Shown here one piece after another: positions 39,849 to 49,324 of a stretch of 64,000 nt of DNA. Location: the NCBI GenBank assembly GCA_964016985.1, contig OZ024827.1:78012335-78076334 (forward strand). Direction: 5' to 3'. The number at the start of each line of letters is the position of its first letter. Positions within the stretch are counted from its first letter, which is position 1. The notes under the pieces were generated by a model that was not told the DNA's origin, made no database searches, and saw only the letters and a list, made by a program, of their open reading frames with translations. The DNA comes from Anodontia alba. Lineage: Eukaryota; Mollusca; Bivalvia; Lucinida; Lucinidae. The position numbers and the translations under genes were made by a program.

Positions 39849-40112
39849 CATCACGAAAACATGCCTATATAATGTTGCCCCCTGACACCCCACTTTCATA
39901 AAGTAAAACTGGGGTTTACAGGGTATACATTATAGTTCTTATTTCTGCTCAAAAAAAATAGATTGTGGGTACTCGTTAGAACCGCCTCGCCAAGTACCCG
40001 AAATCTATGTTTTTAGCAGAAATATGAAAACTATCCGAATATATTATCTGAAAAATTTCATAATTTTGTCGTAAAATTTTCAATATATTTGTATAGGCAT
40101 GTTTTCATAATG
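39849..40112. mobile_element. Family A hairpin element, copy 8
   Basis: Ends CATCACGAAAACATGCCTAT and ATAGGCATGTTTTCATAATG. The centre is shortened (GAACCGCCTCGCCAAGTACC). Confidence 0.82.
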
Positions 40113-40114
40113 TC

Positions 40115-40285
40115 CAAGAAAACAGGATTTGACATTTGATGCAAACTGTTCTAATTTGTTTTCCAGTAAACAGGATTTCATATTTCATGCAAATTGTCTT
40201 CACTAGAGACTATTTTATGCAATGTCAAATTTTGTTTTCTGGGAAAAAATAAGAAAACATATTATCAATTTGTCATCCGCTGAAT
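40115..40285. mobile_element. Family M hairpin element, copy
   Basis: AAACAGGATTTGACATTTGA...AAACAGGATTTCATATTTCA then TGCAAATTGTCTTCACTAGA and TATGCAATGTCAAATTTTGT; the end ATCAATTTGTCATCCGCTGA matches 30215 and 58245. The left arm is partly duplicated. Confidence 0.6.
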
Positions 40286-40324
40286 TTGCCCAAACAGTGG
40301 TAACAAACATTCAGTACTTTTCCA

Positions 40325-40595
40325 TAATCATTTATCTAAAAGACAAGGTGCACCTGAATTCTCATGGCACAAAACGCTGTTGAAAAGTATTGATAATATA
40401 TGTCCGGTCACTAAGCAAACTCCTAGAACCTTAAATTTTGGACAAAGACATATGTCAAAACCCCGCCCGTATGGTTTGCCCTTGGGAGGCCAAAGGCATT
40501 TTAGGCCCACTAGATATTGTCATATATGCGAAAGAAATGGACATAATACAGTTGAGTGTTGGTACAATGGCAGGAATGCTGGTTTGATGGGATAG
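40325..40595 (+). pseudogene. LINE ORF1 remnant with CCHC zinc knuckle
   Basis: The frame is open from about 40330 (HLSKRQGAPEFSWHKTLLKS) to the stop at 40593-40595. Counting from the Met at 40380, Cys47-x2-Cys50-x4-His55-x4-Cys60 (YCHICERNGHNTVECW) is an exact retroviral-type zinc knuckle, preceded by a basic, Pro/Arg-rich stretch (RHMSKPRPYGLPLGGQRHFR). In LINEs such ORF1 proteins bind the element RNA. Only the C-terminal end survives. The endonuclease frame begins 21 bases after this stop, so either a termination-reinitiation layout or a mutated stop is possible. Confidence 0.75.
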
Positions 40596-40616
40596 GAAAC
40601 AAACAAGCGCATAAAG

Positions 40617-41471
40617 ATGATCTCACGAAAACCAAATATGTGCGATATTTATCCAAATACTAGTATCGCACTGACTAACAAATTTGACAAATTGGCTGAT
40701 TCGAATTATGATGATAAAGCTATGCTTGAGTCTAGTCAAAACTGCATTCCTGTCACTGAAGAAATTGACATAGTACCTAATGATAACAGCAATAGGTGCA
40801 ATACGTCTCAAGATAAAAACAACGCCCAACCAGAATTGCTTAACGAAAAAAACTCAACTATTGAAAACTGTGGTGTAAAATTCTCCTCCAAAGGTCTTCA
40901 TATACGTAACATAAATATTCGGCATATTTTGCATAAACTAGATGAATTGAAAATACTGATGTCTAGTGAAAATTCTCCTGATATAGTTTGCCTCTGTGAA
41001 ACTTTCCTGACGGCTTCAGTTTCTGAGAACCAACTACATATCGATGATTACGATATAATTCGTAAAGATCGATCAGATATTGAAGACAAACCTGGCGGTG
41101 GCGTCATGCTATACACCAAAAAATCCGTTTGTTGTAAACGAAGACCCGAGTTTGAAACGAACCGAATTGAGTCAATATGGGCTGAAATAGCTATGCGTAA
41201 CTCGAAGTCTTTTCTTATTTGTTCAGTTTACCGTCCGCCAAATTCACATTCTGGTTGGATTGATATTTTTGAGGAAGAAATATCGATGGCGCCGACCACT
41301 GGTCTAGAAACCATCATAATGGGTGACTTTGATATAGATTTGCGTTCATGCACAAATAATGTGGTTAAATTTAATACAGCTTTTCGACCTGTCACACACG
41401 TTCAAGAACCAACTCGTGTAACTGAAACATCATCTAATTTGATCGATCATGTCTACACTTCAAACCCATAA
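40617..41471 (+). pseudogene. LINE AP-endonuclease domain
   Basis: A 284-residue open frame. Residues 1-90 are low-complexity, Asn/Asp/Ser-rich. The endonuclease fold starts near residue 93: NINIRH at 98-103, DIVCLCET at 122-129 (the metal-binding Glu is Glu128), GGGVMLY at 160-166, VYRPPNS at 204-210, MGDFDIDL at 235-242 (canonical GDFN with Asp replacing Asn at 239) and EPTRVTETSSNLIDHVYTSN near the end. A stop at 41469-41471 interrupts what should continue; the next motif, TDHYPVCFTRKING, sits in another frame at about 41504-41545. This domain nicks target DNA to prime reverse transcription. The GDFN change and the frame break argue the copy is dead. Confidence 0.88.
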
Positions 41472-42565
41472 AATATTATTGAATGTTTTGTGCCATTCTA
41501 TCTTTAACTGATCATTATCCTGTGTGTTTCACGAGGAAAATTAATGGCAAAATATCAAACTCTAAACATATCTGAAAGACATATCGCTGTTTTAAACATT
41601 TCGATGAAAATTCATTTTTGTCTGATCTCTCTGAAGATATGAATAACTTTAATGCTGACCAGCCTGACATTAATCAAGACATGCAAGTTTAGTACTCCAT
41701 AATTTTAAAACATTTAGATCATCATGCTCCTGTCAAACACAAACGTGTAAAAAGCAATCGTTTGCCGGAATGGCTAAACGAAGACATAGTGGATGCTCAG
41801 AAACATAGGGATAATTTCAAACGCTTGAATTAATGGTCAGAGTATAAAAAATATCGAAACAAAGTTACAACATTGATACGAAAAGCAAAACTTAACCACT
41901 TTTCAGAATCCATTTCGAATTCAACAGATACTAAAATGATATGGAAACTCCTTAAGTCAGTAAGTAAGCCAGGAGATTCTGCCAACAACGTACAAAAGAG
42001 ATTACCATTAATAACGAAACGTTTACTTCATCCGAAGAAGTTGCGTCTAAATTGAATAAATTCTTTACATCTATATCGGAGCTGCTAATTCATTCCGATG
42101 CTGAGGACACGACGCCTGATCTGAACAATCTTACTCGGTTTATACAATGTAAATACCTTATGATGTTCACTTTAAAATACCTCGCATAACGCCAGCACAG
42201 GTCGCTGCATTAATAAATGCACTTGACCCAACGAAAGCAACTGGGGTTGATGACCTTGGACCAAAGCTCCTGAAAATTGCTGCTCATATATTGTGTCCTA
42301 GTATTGCTGTACTTATCAACAAAAGTTTGGACACTGGAACATTTCCTGACCAACAAACTTGCAAAAGTCTTTCCGATATACAAAGGCGGGTGCAAGAGTG
42401 ATCCATCCAATTACCGCCCGATTTCAATTTTACCTACTTTAAAAAAATATCAACAAACACTTAATGACATATCTAAACAAATATCGGTTAACTCATGAGA
42501 GTCAGTCAGGTTTTAGATAAAAACACAGCTGTCAAACGGCTCTTGTCAAGCTAATCGACCAATGG
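41472..42565 (+). pseudogene. LINE endonuclease-RT connector and RT fingers, degenerate
   Basis: No long frame, but family words appear in order across all three frames: NIIECFVPFY, TDHYPVCFTRKING, RVKSNRLPEWLNEDIVDAQK then HRDNFKRLN-stop, WSEYKKYRNKVTTLIRKAKL, LWKLLKSVS-like IWKLLKSVSKPG, then around 42190 ITPAQVAALINALDPTKATG and VDDLGPKLLKIAAHI (RT motif 0/1 region), LPIYKGGCKSDPSNYRPISI (RT motif 2: NYRPISIL), and finally the ESQSGFR and HSCQTALVKLIDQWM-type words just before 42566. Several single-base indels are required. Confidence 0.8.
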
Positions 42566-43330
42566 ATGACTTGTATTGACAAAGTAGACATAGCAGGTGC
42601 TCTCTTTGTTGATTTTAAAAAAGCGTTCGATCTTGTTGATCATTCCATTCTATTAGAAAAACTCTCATTGTATAAAATCAATCAGTTGTCCTTAAAATCG
42701 TTTGTATCTTATCTAAATTGCCGTAAACAGACAATAATTAGCGATAATAACACAGACTATGCTAACATTAAAACAGGAGTCCCTCAAGGGTCCATATTAG
42801 GAACTACATTATTCTTACTGTACATCAATGATCTCCCCTTTTTCATCAACAACTGTAATTCAGATTTGTTTGCAGACGATGCTACAGGACATACCTACAA
42901 CCCTAGCATTCAAGTAATCGGAAATGAATTGCAAACGGGTCTCAATAGAACTGTAACTTGGAGCATTCAACACAAAATGCGCGTACATCTGGGTAAACCA
43001 AACTATATGGTTTTCGGAAATAAGAGGCGACACAATGATATGCCTGAACTTACGCTGCAATGCGATGGAACATTCATTGAACGCGTTTCTAAACACAAAT
43101 TACTTGGGATATTCATTGATGAAAACCTTTCTTGGACTCCACAGATTGAGTATCTTTGCTCTGTTATATCGTCTAGAATATCGCTTCTTAAGCAACTGTC
43201 AAAATACGTGTCAATGGAGGCACAGAAGATGTTTTACTCGGGATATATCCTACCTCTGATAGATTATGGGTCTAATACGTGGGGAACAACAACCAGTGCA
43301 AATATGGACAGACTGTTAAAAAAAAAGTAA
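42566..43330 (+). pseudogene. LINE reverse transcriptase palm domain
   Basis: 254 residues open. Motif A is ALFVDFKKAFDLVDH (catalytic Asp16), motif B is TGVPQGSILGTTLFLLYIND (residues 70-89), and motif C is LFADDATGH with Asp104-Asp105. Motif D/E-like LLGIFIDENLSWTPQIEYL and YSGYILPLIDYGSNTWGT follow. All catalytic aspartates are intact. The true frame extends upstream of the Met (see the preceding entry). It ends artificially at DRLLKKK-stop because an insertion begins after Leu-Leu at about 43318; the natural continuation KLQKRSARTILRADYTTPST resumes at 44444. The enzyme copies the LINE RNA at the nicked target (target-primed reverse transcription). Confidence 0.9.
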
Positions 43331-44441
43331 AAGAAAAGTCCAGGGAGTGCCACAATCACAAACCGCAGCCCTTCCCATACCCCAAGAGGAAGAGGAAAGC
43401 GACAAATCTAAACAAGCACAAACCGAACAAACGTACGAAAAGCACTAAGATTAGCTCTCTCTTCCCCAAGCGAGGTAATCGCAATACTAAAAGGACTGAA
43501 AAACACAAGAACAAAATGACACACGGAAAGACATACAACAAATCGCCTCGTAGAATAAATCACAAAGCAACAAGGAGTAAGACTAACACCGGGACCACCG
43601 CCCTAGAACGGTCGGTAGAGCAAACCACCCGGGGGTTTAAAGCACTTTTACAGCTAGCTAACTTCACCCTGGGTCCCGATGCTACTCTTAATACATAAAT
43701 ACACAAAAATTCGGTTCGCATAAAGGCTCCCAACTCAGTCAGTGCATCTAAGCGAAAATATAAAAATCAAATTAATCACTATAATAAATAAAGACGAGTA
43801 CCCATGGCTAATTCTACTGTATGCCAGAGTAAATGAAAACCAATAGTTGAACCACGGCGGGCCAAGCCAAAGACATATCGTCAAGCCCCAACCCACTTGT
43901 TAAAGTTTTACGAAGAGGCCGTCATTGAGTCTAAGGCCCGAACCGCCGTCGTGCAATTAAAGAGTTAAGCATAGCCATCAACAATGATTGGGTTGACAAC
44001 TAGGCATGCAGTCTGCCGCATAATATCCAGGCTATAGCCAATTCTTTTATAACGGTTAATAAGTTTTCTGAATTGCTCCGAAAAGTTAGATTTACCTACA
44101 ATTTTTTTCTAAATCTGTACACTAAGTCACCGTAAAATTCGGGTTCCGATATACCTTGTTGCAGAAGTGTTTTCAGACTGACGCTATATTTTTCTAACAA
44201 GGCACTGTGTCTGCGATAAAATTTCGAAAACGCCTTACGAAGTTTAAAATAACGATAGCCCTGCCTAAGAAGTTTGGCAGTAAGGGCTTTATTACGGTAG
44301 TTAAAGTCATTAAGATTTGAAGAAGCTCTGGCGAATCTTATAAGCTGAGATATGTATACCCCATATGAGGTACGCCGGGGGACATCGCCATCCAGAAAAG
44401 GAAAATTGACTATATCAAAATCAAAATCGTCCCGTTTATCA
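43321..44441 (-). mobile_element. Retroelement 3' end nested in the LINE, opposite strand
   Basis: About 1.12 kb lies between the LINE codons for DRLL and KLQKR. On the minus strand it begins with a 5'-truncated coding end (YDKRDDFDFD..., see next entry), then about 590 bases of 3' untranslated tail (family K), finishing GGACTTTTCTTTTACTTTTT. TAAA occurs at both junctions (43317-43320 and 44442-44445) and may be a short target duplication. The same tail is at 14149-14607 and 26140-26766. 5' truncation with a fixed 3' end indicates insertion by target-primed reverse transcription. The insertion post-dates the LINE. Confidence 0.8.
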
Positions 44442-44443
44442 TA
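43908..44443 (-). pseudogene. C-terminal part of an RT-family protein
   Basis: The minus strand reads YDKRDDFDFDIVNFPFLDGD, VPRRTSYGVYISQLIRFARA, LTAKLLRQGYRYFKLRKAFS, KFYRRHSALLEKYSVSLKTL, LQQGISEPEFYGDLVYRFRK. One frame change near 44095 follows, then GKSNFSEQFRKLINRYKRIG, SLDIMRQTACLVVNPIIVDG, a stop in place of one residue, LFNCTTAVRALDSMTASS and a terminal stop at 43908-43910. From memory this is the C-terminus of a reverse-transcriptase-bearing protein family abundant in bivalves, corals and lancelets, whose catalytic YIDD box lies further N-terminal and is not in this copy. Whether it belongs to Penelope-like elements or another LINE branch I cannot decide. Remnants of the same protein are at 1045-1170 and 17398-17738. 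Confidence 0.75.
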
Positions 44444-44818
44444 AAGTTACAAAAACGCTCTGCGCGAACAATTCTACGAGCTGACTATACCACGCCCTCA
44501 ACACTAATGTTCAATGAGCTTGGCTGGCAATCTGTACCCAAACGAATACTCTATAATAAAGCTGTCTTAACATACAAGGCAATTAACAATATGACACCCA
44601 ATTACTTCTCAGATTTGCTAACACCAATATCGATGGCTCATGTTCGATCACTCAGATCATCTGATAACGGTACACTTACAGTTCCTAGATCAAGGTCTGC
44701 GCTCTTCGATCGCTCTTTCTCATACACAGCGCCGAAACTTTGGAATGATTTACCTCAGTCTGTGCGGCATGCTTCTTCCTTACAAAGTTTTAAAAAACAA
44801 GTCATCAATTTTATTTAA
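44444..44818 (+). pseudogene. LINE C-terminal domain (after the nested insertion)
   Basis: In frame from 44444: KLQKRSARTILRADYTTPST, LMFNELGWQSVPKRILYNKA, VLTYKAINNMTPNYFSDLLT, then RSLRSSDNGTLTVPRSRSAL and YTAPKLWNDLPQSVRHASSL, QSFKKQVINFI, stop at 44816-44818. The LWNxLPxxxR..SLxxFK ending is characteristic of CR1/L2-like LINEs from aquatic animals. The frame joins seamlessly to the reverse transcriptase at 43318 once the insertion is removed. Confidence 0.88.
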
Positions 44819-45341
44819 AAGTTCAGATCCTAGTTTTTACCAACCTTTTCAGTGCGTTTTTATTGTGTGTTTTTTATGTTTTGATTCTTTTATGCGCTGC
44901 TATGTAACAAATAATATCTCTTACTGACAAGTTCTTGCGTTCTGCTTGAATAGGCTACAATGCAAATAATCTGTCGAGTGCTGGAGGCTGAGTGTGTTGT
45001 CTAGACATTGGGTCTGCCACACGTTACTCGGCCTCTAGCTCTCGACAGATTGCTGCAAATGTTTGTGTCTATCTGGCGCGACGCAGGAGAACTGGAATAA
45101 ATCGTAAGATTATTAAATGATCAAACAAAACAGTTTTATCTGATAGGGAACTAGCATATGTACCAAGTGTCCACTACTTTGTAATGCATGTATATAATTA
45201 ATTTGTTGTACATATTGTTCATAACGTCTTAGGTGTATTAGTTTAATGTGTGTTTTACAGAGGGCCACATGGTAGAATAGTTTTATTACTAAATGTGTTT
45301 TACGCTCTTAAAATAATGTACAAATAAATAAAAATAAATCT
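44819..45341 (+). other. LINE 3' untranslated region and tail
   Basis: About 520 non-coding bases, including TTAGTTTAATGTGTGTTTTA and GAATAGTTTTATTACTAAAT, then AAAATAATGTACAAATAAAT and AAAAATAAAT as the terminal simple repeat. Confidence 0.7.
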
Positions 45342-45436
45342 CCATTTGAACATAATACATCAAGTTTTGCCAATCCAAATAACGTAATGACTATAAGTAT
45401 TATTAGGGGAGGGGGCGGGGGATGGGGGTGGGGGGC
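45342..45436. other. Spacer with G-rich tract
   Basis: 45410-45436 is GGGGAGGGGGCGGGGGATGG then GGGTGGGGGGC, quadruplex-capable on the plus strand. Confidence 0.7.
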
Positions 45437-45576
45437 AGTGTAGACTTAGAGCAGACGCCGCACAATGCGACGTCTGATCAGTCTACACTATTCGCGACTC
45501 GTCTGCGGCGTCTGATCTAGGTCTACATTGTTTGTCAGTGTCCCTTTTATGGGACGCCTTGCATAAATTGGTTAAC
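45437..45576. mobile_element. Family F element, compound copy
   Basis: The first stem, AGTGTAGACTTAGAGCAGAC...GTCTGATCAGTCTACACT, is followed by a second partial arm GTCTGCGGCGTCTGATCTAG, then CTTTTATGGGACGCCTTGCA and TAAATTGGTTAACC. Confidence 0.65.
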
Positions 45577-46280
45577 CAGTTGTTTGGAATAAGATACTAA
45601 GATTAACTTACGCAATTTGGGAATAACTCAGAAAATCTCAGATTTACTCAGGGTATTTGATCCAGCTGACCTAATTCCACTACTCACATAGTTGTGAAGG
45701 GGACTGATTACACTTAATATATTTTCCGCCAGCTCAGCCGAGGGAGAAAACTAATGACGTGTTTACAACTTCGCATTAACGTCGACGCAACGTCATGTGC
45801 CCCCTTGGGATTTGTTCAATTGTTAGCACGTCAAACTTCATCTCACATTCTTTACATTTATTTGCGATATCTTGGGAAGTCTTTGATTGTGACAAAGGAC
45901 TGTCTTTGATAACATTACTACTGACAACCATTTAACTTCATCTGCAGCTTTGCTACGACCGACTTTATTTTTACTACACACATACGAGGAAAAAATCCTT
46001 TGAGGTAGGATGAAGGCGAAAATTATAGTTTATAAATGTGGGTGATATTTCTTATTAATTTTCAGCTGCAGGTTTCAAAGGTATCCAACCTGCGTACCGT
46101 TCTTACCCTAAACATTCAGACAGACAAGTCTAAGAAAACAATAAGTTTAAAGACCCAGAGCGTCTAATCGGGTGTTTTACATGGTTTGCTACTCATTCAA
46201 TAGTATCTTGTTCAAAATTTAGGATAACTATGGTAAAGAATCGAGGTTTCCAAACGTTTAGAGTACATGTAAATACAATT
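45577..46280. other. Unassigned, with a family N fragment
   Basis: 45750-45812 carries GACGTGTTTACAACTTCGCA, TTAACGTCGACGCAACGTCA and TGTGCCCCCTTGGGA, half of the N palindrome. Otherwise nothing is recognised. Confidence 0.4.
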
Positions 46281-46520
46281 AGCCAGCGTACGACAAAACC
46301 AACAATAAGATCTTTATGATAATCAAAGACTCAGATCAGCCTGTACAGCCACCAAATATGACTAGGGTTCTCCTTTATCCCTCCTTGGATAGCCCGGAAG
46401 ATGTAGAAGGCACATGCAATCAGCGAAGACTCTGATCAGACTGCGCGGATGCGCAGGCTGATCTGAGTCTTCGCTGATCGCACAACTCTTATTGTAGATT
46501 TTGTCGTGCGCTGGCTCAAT
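46281..46520. mobile_element. Family D element, sub-type with GCCAGCGYACGACAAAA ends
   Basis: GCCAGCGTACGACAAAACCA at the left mirrors ATTTTGTCGTGCGCTGGCTC at the right. Internal GCGAAGACTCTGATCAGACT plus GCGCAGGCTGATCTGAGTCT form a near-perfect stem; the middle is CCTTTATCCCTCCTTGGATA. Copy 52109-52345 has the same ends. Confidence 0.75.
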
Positions 46521-46862
46521 AACAACCCTTCAGACAACCCTTCGCAAACAGTAAACCCAGATCAGATGTCTCATAATACAGACCGGCCTGCGCAAACAGT
46601 TAACCCAGATCAGAACAGGGAGATTGATCAGGGTATACACTGTTTGCCATTTTTCAAGGAGGTATTAGACACACCAACAGGTAGTCAAATGGCAAGGAGT
46701 AAAGGAATTCGAACGTTTAAAATAAATAGGTAACTACACAAAAGAGGTCTGTGAAAACAGTGTAGACCCGGATCAGACGCCGCGAAAAATCGTGTCGGAA
46801 AAAGACGACACTTTTTTACACTCATCCAGTAGTTTTAAACACATCAAACGTAGTCAAATGGA
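46521..46862. other. Family F debris
   Basis: Words such as GCAAACAGTAAACCCAGATC, GCAAACAGTTAACCCAGATC, TGATCAGGGTATACACTGTT and AACAGTGTAGACCCGGATCA are scattered through this stretch, so it is a jumble of F-type ends. The 75-residue open frame over it is not a gene. Confidence 0.5.
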
Positions 46863-46972
46863 CCCAGCTAGCAAATGACATATATACAACGTAGCATTAA
46901 CGTCGATGCAACGTCATGACGTTGCATCGACGTTAATGCGGCGTTGTATACATTTCATGTGCACTCTTAGGA
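46863..46972. mobile_element. Family N palindrome, perfect-core copy
   Basis: GCATTAACGTCGATGCAACG then TCATGA, then CGTTGCATCGACGTTAATGC form an uninterrupted inverted repeat of more than 20 bases per arm, continuing into TACAACGT/GTTGTATAC. The outer ends (CCCAGCTAGCAAATGAC, TTCATGTGCACTCTTAGG) are decayed. Confidence 0.7.
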
Positions 46973-47274
46973 CTGGTTCAGTTGTTAGCATTAGTATGGT
47001 CATTAGTTAAGGTGTGCGAACACGTATGTTTCATACGGTAAGCAAACACCTATTACTGTAAATCTGTTATATTCATATTAATGTGCAGTACAAAATTCTA
47101 TCTATCTATAGGACTCACTATCGGTGTTAAGTATTTTTTAAGTCAAATCATATCCTAAAATGGGATATCGAATATAAATATGCAAAACTAACATTCAAGT
47201 TTCAATATGAGCGAACAAAATTGATATTTTAAGTACAGGTGTAACAAAAGTGTTGGGACCCGCTTCTGGGTCAG
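46973..47274. other. Unassigned
   Basis: Nothing recognised. Confidence 0.3.
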
Positions 47275-47490
47275 TGCACGGCATTTCCAGCTATATTGCA
47301 TGTGCTTCCAGCGAAGACTCAGATCAACCTGTGTATCCGTATGGTTTTATAAACTGCTCTGCTGACCGCCTGACCGCCTGAAGACGCTTTGGGGCTTTTT
47401 CTACCCACAGGGTGCCATGTGTATACACGGATGAGACTGCGCTAATGCATAGGCTGGCGCACAAGCAATCTTGCAGGTAATGCTGTGTCC
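47275..47490. mobile_element. Family D element, worn copy
   Basis: CACGGCATTTCCAGCTATAT, CCAGCGAAGACTCAGATCAA and CTTGCAGGTAATGCTGTGTC follow the GGGCACAGCATTT sub-type. The inner stems are mostly lost; GACCGCCT is duplicated in the middle. Confidence 0.55.
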
Positions 47491-47614
47491 GGGCTCACAT
47501 TAGTTTGCAAAAGTGCTCACAGTTTATATTTTGAGACAGATCTAACGAAAATGCAGGGATCCCTTCTGGAAGGTCTACTGATAATAATAGACAGGTTTAT
47601 AATAAATATCTTTT

Positions 47615-47729
47615 TAAAGAAAGAAAGCAAGAAAGAAAGAAAGAAAGACAGACAGACAAAAAGAAAGAAAGAAAGAAAGAAAGAAAGGAAGAAAGAAAGA
47701 AAGAAAGAAACAAAAAGAAAGAAAGAAAA
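47615..47729. repeat. (GAAA)n microsatellite
   Basis: About 115 bases of AAGA units with CAGA and CAAA interruptions. It yields lysine/arginine/glutamate open frames on plus and Phe/Leu/Ser frames on minus, both spurious. Confidence 0.95.
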
Positions 47730-48336
47730 TGGTGTTACGTCTGGACTCTTCCTACTGAATATTTTACTATTGAGCCATTGGATCAGTTGCGCTACTGATT
47801 GTACTTCGTACGATGACCTATAATTTTCAGGCAGTGAACTTTTCACTGAATCGGCTTAAGTGGATTGACGTAGGCGGCAAATTGTCAGCAGAAAATCTGA
47901 CAAGATATTCTCAACAACAGCCTGTTGACGTATCGGTTTAAGTTAAAGACAAACATACTCGAAAAATAACCATATGTCTCCGTATAATTAAGTTCTCAGT
48001 TTACGATACATGTATGCTGTCACCGAAGCCACACATCGGCCTCAATTCCTCTCAAAACCTGTTCAGGGTAAATTGTCTTTGGGACATAAAGTAAAAATGC
48101 AGATCAGCCAGTAAGGCCATGTATGAAATATACCTAGCGAGCACATTGTTCTTATACAAGTATCTCAGTTTTTAAAAATAAATGCGGCCATAAATGCTGA
48201 CCAAGTCCTTGCGGTTAGCTGGCGATATATGTAAAAAAGTATAGAATGCAATCGAGTGTAGACAATCACTACACTGTGTTAGGAGTAGTTTGATAATGGG
48301 TCTGCAGTATTTGATTATGCATATATGACCGAATAA
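47730..48336. other. Unassigned
   Basis: No gene or recognised repeat. Confidence 0.3.
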
Positions 48337-48775
48337 TATAGGCATCAAACATGGTTTTTCATGCATTAACACTCGCCAGGTTCCGAGGGAGGTGTTGAAA
48401 ACCGAGGCCGGAGGCCGCGGTTTTTAACACCTCCCTTGGGACCTGGCGAATGTTAATGCATTGAAAAACCATGTTCGATCGCTATTATTGCATAAAAACT
48501 GAAAACATTTGCTACATTTTTGCGTTATTTCTTGCATTATTTTGTTTCGCCTTTTCACTTATGTCTCGCGAATGCAATTTCCACGGACTATGCTCGATCT
48601 AGGGCCGGGCAGTACACATCCCGTAAGGGCAGCAAATCTGTGTCCCCGGTACGAGCATATAGAAAGTTACGTAGCCGTGCATTAACAGCGCGTGAATTGC
48701 CTTGTTAATACATGGCTTTTCGCCGGTTAATGCACGGCTGTTAATAACGTGCGGCACTGCTTTTTATGCAATAAT
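48337..48775. mobile_element. Family H hairpin element, copy 2
   Basis: Same order and orientation as 31912-32327: CATGGTTTTTCATGCATTAA, the long hairpin around GAGGCCGGAGGCCGCGG, TTTCCACGGACTATGCTCGA, CCCGGTACGAGCATATAGAA. It carries an extra CCTTGTTAATACATGGCTTT in the right part. AATAATAT lies at both edges (about 48341 and 48770), either part of the ends or a target duplication. Confidence 0.78.
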
Positions 48776-49324
48776 ATGGATAAAATTCTTTAAAGCACAG
48801 AAAGAAATCTTTGAGCCATGATGCTACGAAGGACTAAGTAAATTTATTGACGCAAATAGCTAGGACCATGACGGCGATCCGCTTATTTTGGTCAGGGACC
48901 TCACTTCTGCACGCAATATTGATATTGATATTTGCAGAATAACACAAACACCACGTTAATATAGTTTCAAGTCGTATTCTTATTAGCCCAGGCTTTAGAT
49001 GATGCAATGTTTTCAACCAAAACATATCGACATTTTCTAATTGCTCTACAAAAACATATATGGACTTACATTATACATTTCAGTGTGCCCTATATTATAT
49101 GTACTCATTGTCACATTTTTTCTTCTCATGGCCATATATCTTGCACTGTATTGCATAATCAAATTCTGTGTGATGACACATGAATACAGTCTATCATATG
49201 TCAAAGCTAGATAAAAAGGTCACTAAGACATACATTTTGGCCGCCGACCTATATAACAGAAAACATGTACAGTGTAAACGTCCTGAACTCTTTGCCCTAT
49301 GGTCACCAAACTTTGTGTACAGTT
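48776..49324. other. Unassigned
   Basis: No gene or recognised repeat. Confidence 0.3.

Larger units (their letters stand above)
40290..45341 (+). mobile_element. Inactivated CR1/L2-like LINE retrotransposon
   Basis: A single plus-strand unit carries, in order, an ORF1-like zinc knuckle, an AP-type endonuclease, a reverse transcriptase and a C-terminal domain, then a 3' untranslated stretch ending in AATAAATAAAAATAAAT, a simple tail typical of CR1/L2-group elements. It is interrupted by a 1.1 kb insertion at about 43321-44441 and by several stops and frameshifts. The 5' end is uncertain because the family M hairpin abuts it. Clade assignment (Jockey/CR1/L2 group, not RTE or R2) rests on domain order and C-terminal motifs and is by eye. 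Confidence 0.85.

Noticed and set aside
47485..47846. Plus frame rich in Lys/Glu and minus frame rich in Phe/Leu/Ser
   Set aside because: Both are translations of the (GAAA)n microsatellite.
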